Assembly: GCA_944321295.1 (NCBI GenBank)
Contig: CALUKU010000001.1
Span: 1-64,000 of the forward strand
DNA from: an uncultured Prevotella sp.
GTDB lineage: Bacteria > Bacteroidota > Bacteroidia > Bacteroidales > Bacteroidaceae
Direction: 5' to 3'
Length of the DNA stretch: 64,000 bases
The stretch's first letter is position 1. Each line of letters begins with the position of its first letter. The notes beneath the pieces are model-generated. The model saw only the letters and a list, made by a program, of their open reading frames with translations. It searched no databases and had not been told where the DNA came from. Below, one piece after another: positions 46,588 to 53,595 of the stretch. Both the position numbers and the translations under genes were made by a program.

Positions 46588-48093
46588 ATGAATATATTAA
46601 GTTTATTTGTAGTTATTCCCGCGCTTATGTTGCTCGGCCTGTGGCTGGCCCGCAACATCAACCAAGTGCGCGGCGTGATGGTTACGGGAGCCTCGTGCCT
46701 GTTGCTCCTGTCCATCTGGCTGACCGTAACGTTCATCCAGATGAGGGCCGGCGGCAATACCGACGAGATGTTGTTCACTGACAGTATTCCTTGGTTCGAG
46801 CCTTTGAACATTGAATACGCCATAGGTGTTGACGGCATTTCGGTTGTCATGCTGCTCCTGTCGAGCATTATCGTGTTCACCGGTACGTTTGCCTCATGGC
46901 AGCTGAAGCCGTTGACTAAGGAATATTTCCTTTGGTTCACGCTGTTGAGTACGGGTGTTTACGGCTTCTTCATCAGCATTGACATGTTCACCATGTTCAT
47001 GTTCTACGAGGTAGCCCTCATCCCGATGTACCTGCTGATAGGCGTCTGGGGCAGCGGCCACAAGGAGTATTCGGCCATGAAGCTGACGCTTATGCTTATG
47101 GGCGGTTCGGCCTTGCTCATCCTCGGTATCCTCGGCATTTACTTCGGTAGCGGAGCCACAACTATGAACGTGCTTGAGATTGCCCACATGCACAACATCC
47201 CGGTTGACCTGCAGAAGGTGTTCTTCCCGTTCGTGTTCATCGGCTTTGGCGTGCTGGGAGCTTTGTTCCCGTTCCACACATGGAGTCCCGACGGTCACGC
47301 TTCGGCGCCTACCGCTGTGTCAATGCTCCACGCCGGAGTGCTCATGAAGCTTGGAGGCTACGGCTGTTTCCGTATCGCAATGTTCCTCTTGCCCGAGGCC
47401 GCTCACGAGCTGGCTTGGATTTTCCTCATCCTTACCACCATCTCGGTTGTTTACGGAGCTTTGTCGGCATGCGTTCAGACAGACCTTAAGTATATCAACG
47501 CATACTCTTCAGTGTCACACTGCGGCCTTGTGCTGTTCGCGCTGCTCATGATGACCAAGACTGCATGCACTGGCGCAATACTCCAGATGCTTTCCCACGG
47601 ACTTATGACGGCCTTGTTCTTCGCCCTTATCGGTATGATTTACGGCCGTACGCACACCCGTGACGTGCGCCAGCTCGGCGGCTTGATGAAGATCATGCCG
47701 TTCCTCAGCGTAGGTTACGTCGTTGCCGGTTTGGCCAACCTGGGCTTGCCCGGCTTCTCTGGCTTCGTTGCCGAGATGACGATATTCGTAGGTTCGTTCG
47801 CCAACAACGACACGTTCCACCGCACCGCTACGATAATCGCTTGTACGAGTATCGTCGTGACGGCTGTCTACATCCTGCGCGTTGTCGGCAAGATTCTGTA
47901 CGGCAAGGTGGCAGATCCGCATTACGAGAAGCTCACCGACGCTACGTGGGACGAGCGCGTGGCCGTGTGCTGCCTCATCTTCTGCGTAGCCGGCTTGGGT
48001 ATCGCGCCGTTGTGGGCCAGCGAGGTTATCGACAACGCGATAGTTCCGATACTTGACCACATCCATAACGTTTCAGCAATCGCGGCAATATGA
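46588..48093 (+). CDS. nuoM: NADH-quinone oxidoreductase subunit M
   Basis: Second antiporter-like subunit, 501 aa, 14 helices. Channel motifs: FMFYEVALIPMYLLIGVWGSG, LFPFHTWSPDGHASAPTAVSMLHAGVLMKLGGYG and AYSSVSHCGLVLFAL. Codon third positions become visibly richer in G and C through this gene than in nuoA-nuoL. A 161-base repeat-bearing gap follows before nuoN. Confidence 0.96.
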   Translation: MNILSLFVVIPALMLLGLWLARNINQVRGVMVTGASCLLLLSIWLTVTFIQMRAGGNTDEMLFTDSIPWFEPLNIEYAIGVDGISVVMLLLSSIIVFTGTFASWQLKPLTKEYFLWFTLLSTGVYGFFISIDMFTMFMFYEVALIPMYLLIGVWGSGHKEYSAMKLTLMLMGGSALLILGILGIYFGSGATTMNVLEIAHMHNIPVDLQKVFFPFVFIGFGVLGALFPFHTWSPDGHASAPTAVSMLHAGVLMKLGGYGCFRIAMFLLPEAAHELAWIFLILTTISVVYGALSACVQTDLKYINAYSSVSHCGLVLFALLMMTKTACTGAILQMLSHGLMTALFFALIGMIYGRTHTRDVRQLGGLMKIMPFLSVGYVVAGLANLGLPGFSGFVAEMTIFVGSFANNDTFHRTATIIACTSIVVTAVYILRVVGKILYGKVADPHYEKLTDATWDERVAVCCLIFCVAGLGIAPLWASEVIDNAIVPILDHIHNVSAIAAI

Positions 48094-48100
48094 TGAAAGC

Positions 48101-48240
48101 TGACAAGCAAACAAGCAACAGGCAGACGAGCTTCATGCGGACAAGGCCTGTGCCTTTGACGCTTGCTTGTTTGTTGACACGGAATAACGCCAAGATGGCT
48201 AATACCCTTGTCGCTTGTTTGCTTGTAGACTTGTCACTAT
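48101..48240 (+). repeat. ACAAGC repeat units in both orientations between nuoM and nuoN
   Basis: The left block reads TGACAAGCAAACAAGC (48101-48116) and has an approximately 8-base period that continues degenerately to 48131. The right block carries GCTTGTTTGCTTGT at 48213-48226, an exact reverse complement of 48103-48116 (14 bases). A middle block GCTTGCTTGTTTGTTG (48161-48176) is also nearly complementary to the left block, so two exclusive hairpins are possible. Confidence 0.75.
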
Positions 48241-48254
48241 AAAAAATATGAACA

Positions 48255-49691
48255 ATGAATTACAGTCAATTTCTTAACATGATACCGGAAGCCACACTGA
48301 TGGCTATCCTGATAATCGTATTCATCGCCGACTTTGCGTCGTCGCGCAAGGGCGAGCGCAAGTGGTTCAATCCGCTGGCGTGCCTGCTCATGCTGGTGCA
48401 GGTGGTTGTTACGCTCGTGCCGCAGGAGCCTACGTCGGCTTTCGGCGGGATGTATGTAACGACGGCTGCGGTCAACGTAATGAAGGCCATACTTGCCGCC
48501 GGCACGCTCGTAGTGCTCATCCAGAGCCGCAAGTGGCTCAGCCGCCCCGACACAAGCTTTAAGGAGGGCGAGTTCTACATGCTTGTAGTTTCAACCCTGC
48601 TGGGTATGAACATGATGATGAGCTCCGGCCACTTCCTTATGTTCTACCTTGGTCTTGAGATGGCTTCAGTGCCCATGGCATGCCTCGTGGCTCTCGACAA
48701 GTACCGCCACAACTCTGCCGAGGCCGCCGCTAAGTTCATCCTTACGGCAACGTTCTCAAGCGGCGTAATGCTCTACGGCATATCGTTCCTTTACGGCGCG
48801 GTAGGCACGCTCTACTTCGACGACGTGGCTTCCGTCCTGGCCGCAAGGCAGAACCTCACGATGTGCGTCATGGGCATGGTGTTCTTCTTCAGCGGCTTGG
48901 GCTTCAAGATCAGCCTCGTGCCCTTCCACTTCTGGACCGCCGACACTTACCAGGGCGCCCCGACTACCGTCACGGGCTACCTCAGCGTCATCTCAAAGGG
49001 TGCCGCAGCCTTCACGCTGATGACCATCCTGATGAAGGTGTTCGCACCCCTTACCGAGTATTGGACGCACGTGCTCTACATCGTAATCGTGCTCAGCATT
49101 ACCGTGGCCAACCTCTTCGCCATCCGTCAGAAGGAGCTTAAGCGCTTCATGGCTTTCAGCTCGATCTCGCAGGCGGGATATATCATGCTGGCCGTGGTGG
49201 GCGACAGCTCTATGGGCGTTGCCGCGCTGATGTACTACGTGCTTGTGTACGTCGTTGCCAACCTTGCCGTCTTCACCGTAATCGGCGTGGTTGAGGAGAA
49301 CAACGGAGGCACTACCGACATGGACGCCTACAACGGTTTCTATACGACCAACCCCAAGCTGTCGCTACTGATGACGTTCGCGCTGTTCTCGCTGGCCGGT
49401 ATTCCGCCGTTCGCCGGTATGTTCAGCAAGTTCTTCGTCTTCATGGCCGCAGCCCAGGAAGGCTCCGCCCTGACATATCTGGTTGTCTTCATCGCATTGG
49501 TTAACACCGTGGTGAGCCTCTACTACTATCTGCTCATCGTCAAGGCGATGTACATTAAGAACTCTGACAGTCCGCTGCCCGCGTTCAAGAGCGACGGCAA
49601 CACCAAGCTGGCGCTTGCCCTTTGCACGGCCGGCGTGCTGCTCTTCGGCGTATGCAGCTTCTTCTACGATTGGATTGAGATGGCCGTCTGA
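48255..49691 (+). CDS. nuoN: NADH-quinone oxidoreductase subunit N
   Basis: Third antiporter-like subunit, 478 aa. Channel motifs: [52 protein letters not shown] and [19 protein letters not shown]. The gene is clearly GC-rich compared with nuoA-K. It ends the operon at a GC-rich terminator. The ATG at 48255 ([15 protein letters not shown]) is preferred. Confidence 0.96.
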   Translation: MNYSQFLNMIPEATLMAILIIVFIADFASSRKGERKWFNPLACLLMLVQVVVTLVPQEPTSAFGGMYVTTAAVNVMKAILAAGTLVVLIQSRKWLSRPDTSFKEGEFYMLVVSTLLGMNMMMSSGHFLMFYLGLEMASVPMACLVALDKYRHNSAEAAAKFILTATFSSGVMLYGISFLYGAVGTLYFDDVASVLAARQNLTMCVMGMVFFFSGLGFKISLVPFHFWTADTYQGAPTTVTGYLSVISKGAAAFTLMTILMKVFAPLTEYWTHVLYIVIVLSITVANLFAIRQKELKRFMAFSSISQAGYIMLAVVGDSSMGVAALMYYVLVYVVANLAVFTVIGVVEENNGGTTDMDAYNGFYTTNPKLSLLMTFALFSLAGIPPFAGMFSKFFVFMAAAQEGSALTYLVVFIALVNTVVSLYYYLLIVKAMYIKNSDSPLPAFKSDGNTKLALALCTAGVLLFGVCSFFYDWIEMAV

Positions 49692-49712
49692 CGACCGTCC
49701 GTCAACCCTATA

Positions 49713-49756
49713 GCGGGCAGGCGGGGCTTAGGCCCTGCCTGCCCGTTGCCGTTTTA
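49713..49756 (+). terminator. terminator of the nuo operon
   Basis: GC-rich stem starting GCGGGCAGGC (49713-49727) pairing with GGCCCTGCCTGCCCG (49731-49745) with a TTA loop and one mismatch, followed by TTGCCGTTTT. Confidence 0.8.
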
Positions 49757-49803
49757 CAGCAGGGCGGCGTGCCGCCCGATTACTAAACCTTTATCATAGA
49801 GTT

Positions 49804-50247
49804 ATGGAAACGAATATTATCAACGCCGCCGACGTGCCCTTCAACTATGCCCGCTGCATCTCTGCGGCCTGTCCGCTGGCCTCGGCCTGTCTGCGCGCGA
49901 TAGCCTGGCGGCTGCTGGGCGCCGACGAGCCTACGGCCACCGTGCTGAATCCCGCCGTCACGTCGGATGACGCCGCGTGCGCCTACTACCGCGACAGCAG
50001 TCCCGTGGCCTACGCCCGCGGCTTCACGGGCATGCAGCGGCGAATGTACCCCGACCAGTACGCCGCCTTCATGCAGGCTTGCATAAGGCGCTTCGGGCGC
50101 AGCGCTTACTTCAAGCGCCGCCGCGGCGAGATTGCCATGCCGCCGTCAGAGCAAGACTTCGTGCTGGCCGCGGTCAGGAACGCCGGCGCCCCGGCCGACG
50201 TCGGTTTCGACGCTTACGAGCGGCGCGTCAACTGGAACGGCGACTGA
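49804..50247 (+). CDS. DUF6078-like protein
   Basis: 147 aa. The N-terminus has Cys18, Cys23 and Cys29 (NYARCISAACPLASACLR), then YYRDSSPVAYARGFTGMQ and FGRSAYFKRRRGE, and ends FDAYERRVNW. This arrangement (cysteine cluster, ARGFTGM, FGRSxYxxxRRGE) resembles the DUF6078 family of Bacteroidales. The early cysteines, with a further Cys near residue 59, could bind zinc or a cluster. No signal peptide or membrane helix. Function is not known. It lies alone between the nuo terminator and a GC-rich gap, in high-GC DNA. Confidence 0.65.
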   Translation: METNIINAADVPFNYARCISAACPLASACLRAIAWRLLGADEPTATVLNPAVTSDDAACAYYRDSSPVAYARGFTGMQRRMYPDQYAAFMQACIRRFGRSAYFKRRRGEIAMPPSEQDFVLAAVRNAGAPADVGFDAYERRVNWNGD

Positions 50248-50278
50248 CGCCGCGGCCTCCGCCTCATGGCGGGGCGGC

Positions 50279-50366
50279 GTTCCGCCGGAGTGCGGCCTGC
50301 CGGCACTTGAGTGTCAGGCCGTCGGCATCCGAGTGTCAGCTTGTCCGCTCCGGAGTATCCGGCCGC
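50279..50366 (+). repeat. degenerate 22-base direct repeats in a GC-rich gap
   Basis: About four imperfect units of 22 bases each share GAGTGTCAG or GAGT followed by GGCC: 50279-50300, 50301-50322, 50323-50344, 50345-50366. They fill part of the 368-base gap between the DUF6078-like and GldB-like genes. The rest (50,367-50,480) is GC-rich with no recognised element. Confidence 0.45.
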
Positions 50367-50564
50367 CGGCACCGGCCAAGACGGTTGTCTTGCCGCCGCC
50401 GGGCGGTGGCTGCCGGCGGCGGGGTGGGGCGTCCTCGGCTCCCGGGCGGGCGTCCGTACAGGCTGAGGAAGACGGCCGTAATTTGCGTATTTAGTTATTT
50501 TTTATATTTTATTTAACAAACGGACGTTATTTGCGGGCTAATTTTAATTATTTTAGGGAATAAG

Positions 50565-50596
50565 TTTGACAATACCGCCGATTTTTCGTACATTTG
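50565..50596 (+). promoter_or_regulatory. promoter of the GldB-like gene
   Basis: TTTG at 50565-50568, a 20-base spacer, TACATTTG at 50589-50596. The GTG start lies about 20 bases further. Confidence 0.85.
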
Positions 50597-50615
50597 CAAA
50601 GTAAAATGTTGCAGA

Positions 50616-51434
50616 GTGAGTAAAATCAGTTGTTTGTTGATATTGACCTTAGCCCTTTTGGCCGGCTGCGACTTCAAGCTGAAGCCGCTCGACGAGGGCG
50701 ACGGCGGCCACCGCTTAGAGGTGAGCCGCTACGACCGCCTTGAAAGCCAGTATCTCACTACCGGCGACTTCTCGGCGCTGCAGCAGATGAACATGGATTA
50801 CCCCATCGAAACGCGCACGCTCATTGAGGACGTGCTCCGCCTGGGAGAAGTCAACGACCCGCAGATAAGCCGCCGCTTCCTGTCGTTCTTCCAGGACTCC
50901 ACGTTGCAGACCATCGTTTCGGACGCCGAGGCGCAGTTCGCCAACATGGAGGACATCAACGCCCAGCTTAACGGGGCTTTCGACTGGCTGCGCGCCAACT
51001 TGCCCGACATACCCGTGCCGATGGTTTACGCCCAGATAAGCGCCCTCGACCAGAGCATAGTAATAGGCAACCACACCATCGGAATATCGCTCGACAAGTA
51101 TCTGGGCCGCGACTACCCGCTTTACAAGAAGTATTACCCCGAGTCGCAGCGGGCCACCATGTCGCGCGAGTACATCGTGCCCGACTGCCTCAGCTTCTAT
51201 CTGCTCAGCCTTTACCCGATGCACGACTTCGAGTCGCGCAGCCAGCTCGAGCGCGACCTGCACGTAGGCAAGATAATGTGGGTGTGCAACCGCGCCTTGG
51301 GCAAGCGCTTCTTCCGCTCGCCCTATATCGACGCCGTTGAGCGCTACATGTGCGCCAACAAGAACGTGGGCATAGAGGCTCTGCTCAGCAACAACGACTA
51401 TTCTAACATCATAAGGCAGATGAAAGGCCGTTAG
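50616..51434 (+). CDS. GldB-like lipoprotein
   Basis: 272 aa. It begins with GTG at 50616, and the lipobox ends LLAGC (Cys18). The family signature is visible in DIPVPMVYAQISALDQSIVIG, GISLDKYLGRDYPLYKKYYPE and YIVPDCLSFYLLSLYP. GldB was named in gliding Bacteroidetes but also occurs in non-gliding species, where its role is unclear. The gene is GC-rich. A long opposite-strand open frame here is an artefact of codon bias. The next gene starts about 180 bases downstream. Confidence 0.85.
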   Translation: MSKISCLLILTLALLAGCDFKLKPLDEGDGGHRLEVSRYDRLESQYLTTGDFSALQQMNMDYPIETRTLIEDVLRLGEVNDPQISRRFLSFFQDSTLQTIVSDAEAQFANMEDINAQLNGAFDWLRANLPDIPVPMVYAQISALDQSIVIGNHTIGISLDKYLGRDYPLYKKYYPESQRATMSREYIVPDCLSFYLLSLYPMHDFESRSQLERDLHVGKIMWVCNRALGKRFFRSPYIDAVERYMCANKNVGIEALLSNNDYSNIIRQMKGR

Positions 51435-51612
51435 GCCGCCTGCTGCCCGTGGCTTAAGGCGCTGGCCCCTCACTCCGGCCCGGCGCCTTTTCCGTTTCCC
51501 GACGTTCGGCCGTTCGGCCGCCCCGGGCCTTTCGCCGGGCTTCGCCGAGCGTCTTTTTGTCTCCTTGCGCCCCTCCTTACGCAATATTACGGCCCGCCCG
51601 GCGTTATTACTA

Positions 51613-53085
51613 ATGATGGCAAACAAATCATTAATACTATCGGCCGTGCTGGCCGCGGCCATGCTCGCGGCCTGCACCGACGACGACACGTTCACCACGT
51701 CGCCGTCAAATCTCCTGACGTTCTCAACCGACACGATACGCATGGACACCGTCTTCTCGACCGTGCCCACGTCCACGCGCACCTTCTGGGTATACAACCG
51801 CTCGGGCGACGGCATACGCTGCACCAACGTGCGCCTCGTCAACGGCAACCAGACGGGCTTCCGTGTCAACGTCGACGGCGAGTATCTCAGTCCCACGGCG
51901 GGCTACCAGGTGCACGATGTAGAGCTGCGCAACAAGGACAGCCTGCGCGTGTTCGTAGAGCTGACGTCGCCCGTCAACGGCGAGGAAGGCCCCCGGCTGC
52001 TCGAGGACGACCTTGAGTTCACCCTCGAGAGCGGCGCCCGCCAGCGTGTCAACCTCAACGCCTACACGTGGGACGCCACGCTGCTGCGCGACATGGTCGT
52101 AAGCCGCGACACCACGCTCGGCGGCACGGCCCGCCCCATAGTGGTGTACGGCGGAATTAAGGTTGACAGCCTCGTCACCCTGCGCCTTGCCGCCGGCACG
52201 ACGCTCTACTTCCACGCCGACGCCGGGCTCGACGTCTACGGCACGCTCGTGGCCGAGGGCGCGCCCGGGGCGGAGGTGGTGCTGCGCGGCGACCGGACCG
52301 ACCGCATGTTCGACTACCTGCCCTACGACATGGTCAGCGGGCAGTGGCAGGGCATACGCCTGCACAGCTCGTCATACGATAACACCCTCGAATACACCGA
52401 CGTGCACGGCACGTTCGACGGCATAGTGTGCGACTCTTCCGACGTGACACGCCCCAAGCTCAACCTCTACAGCAGCACCGTGCACAACTGCCAGGGCTAC
52501 GGCCTGATGGCCGTGGCCAGCCGGGTGGAGGCGCGCAACTGCCAGATAACCAACACGCTGCACGACTGCGTGGCCGTGTTCGGCGGCGACGTGTCGCTCA
52601 CCCACTGCACGCTCGCGCAGTTTTACCCGTTCGACTCGGCGCGCGGCGCGGCCCTGCGCTTCGCCAACCATAGCGGCGGCTGGCCCTGTCCGCTCGTCCG
52701 CATGGACTGCCTCAACAGCATTGTCACCGGCTACGCCGACCACATGATGGCCGGCGAGCGGCTCGACGGCGACGACGCCGCGGCCTTCAACTACCGCTTC
52801 GCCGGCACCCTGCTGCGCGACTCGACCGTCGTTGACGACGAACACTTCGTCGACATGATTTGGGAAGACGTGGCCGACGAAGACCGTGACACGTCGATAG
52901 TAGAGGGCGAGGAGAACTTCCGCCTCGTCGACATCGACACGCAGCACTACGACTTCCACCTTGCCGAAGGCTCTCCGGCCATCGGCGCGGCCATGAAGGA
53001 CTACGCCCTGCCCGACGACCGCGACGGGCTGCCGCGCGACGAGGAGCCTGACATGGGCTGCTATGAATACGTTAAGGAAGAATGA
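51613..53085 (+). CDS. right-handed beta-helix lipoprotein
   Basis: 490 aa. ATG 51613 or 51616 precedes MANKSLILSAVLAAAMLAACTDD, a lipoprotein signal; the frame continues 16 codons upstream but this start fits. Residues ~190-430 contain repeated short strands (GLDVYGTLVAEGAPGAEVVL, IRLHSSSYDNTLEYTDVHGT, VEARNCQITNTLHDCVAVFGGDVSLTHC) of a parallel beta-helix, as in pectate-lyase-like and anchor proteins. The end GSPAIGAAMKDYALPDDRDG, GCYEY is the usual choice-of-anchor Q ending. Ligand or polysaccharide unknown. The gene has strong G/C third positions. cdd starts 19 bases after it. Confidence 0.82.
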   Translation: MMANKSLILSAVLAAAMLAACTDDDTFTTSPSNLLTFSTDTIRMDTVFSTVPTSTRTFWVYNRSGDGIRCTNVRLVNGNQTGFRVNVDGEYLSPTAGYQVHDVELRNKDSLRVFVELTSPVNGEEGPRLLEDDLEFTLESGARQRVNLNAYTWDATLLRDMVVSRDTTLGGTARPIVVYGGIKVDSLVTLRLAAGTTLYFHADAGLDVYGTLVAEGAPGAEVVLRGDRTDRMFDYLPYDMVSGQWQGIRLHSSSYDNTLEYTDVHGTFDGIVCDSSDVTRPKLNLYSSTVHNCQGYGLMAVASRVEARNCQITNTLHDCVAVFGGDVSLTHCTLAQFYPFDSARGAALRFANHSGGWPCPLVRMDCLNSIVTGYADHMMAGERLDGDDAAAFNYRFAGTLLRDSTVVDDEHFVDMIWEDVADEDRDTSIVEGEENFRLVDIDTQHYDFHLAEGSPAIGAAMKDYALPDDRDGLPRDEEPDMGCYEYVKEE

Positions 53086-53104
53086 AGCTTGTAAAACTGA
53101 TATT

Positions 53105-53584
53105 ATGGAACATCTTGTAATAAAGTCGGACATCCTCTTTTACCAATACGGCGAACTGCCCGAGGATGTGCGACAGCTGGTTGACGCGGCCAAGGAGGCC
53201 ACTTACGGCTCTTATTCGCCTTACTCTAACTTCTGCGTGGGCGCGGCCCTCAGGCTTGCCGACGGCGCCGTAGTCAAGGGTGCCAACCAGGAGAACGCCT
53301 CGTTTCCCGTGACGATGTGCGCCGAGCGGGCCGCCATATTCAACGCCCAGTCAAACCGTCCTGACCAGGCCGTCACGGCCATAGCCATAGCCGCGCGCAA
53401 CGCCCGCGGCTTCGTAGTCGAGCCGGTGTCGCCCTGCGGCGTGTGCCGCCAGGCCATGCTTGAGCTTGAGCAGCGCTACGGCCGCAAGATTACGGTCTAC
53501 CTCTACGGGCAGAAGGGCGTCTACGCCATTGACGGCGCCGGGGCGCTGCTGCCGCTCTCGTTCGTCGACGGCTCAATGCGCTGA
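53105..53584 (+). CDS. cdd: cytidine deaminase
   Basis: Zinc enzyme deaminating cytidine and deoxycytidine for pyrimidine salvage. 159 aa from ATG 53105 (MEHLVIKSDILFYQY). Zinc ligands and catalytic Glu: CAERAAIFNA and the PCGVCRQ motif. SPYSNFCVGAAL and NQENASFPVTMCAER are the usual substrate blocks. Neighbour of the beta-helix gene and convergent with the nuclease gene. Confidence 0.93.
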   Translation: MEHLVIKSDILFYQYGELPEDVRQLVDAAKEATYGSYSPYSNFCVGAALRLADGAVVKGANQENASFPVTMCAERAAIFNAQSNRPDQAVTAIAIAARNARGFVVEPVSPCGVCRQAMLELEQRYGRKITVYLYGQKGVYAIDGAGALLPLSFVDGSMR

Positions 53585-53595
53585 CGGCGCCGCAC

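Noticed and set aside
50715-51896. Long minus-strand open frame (about 390 codons) over the GldB-like and beta-helix genes
   Set aside because: It is antisense to two well-supported lipoprotein genes in GC-rich DNA, where opposite-strand stops are rare. The translation shows no family features.
52372-53133. Minus-strand open frame (about 250 codons) across the end of the beta-helix gene
   Set aside because: Same GC-bias artefact; it crosses two real plus-strand genes and has no recognisable domain.
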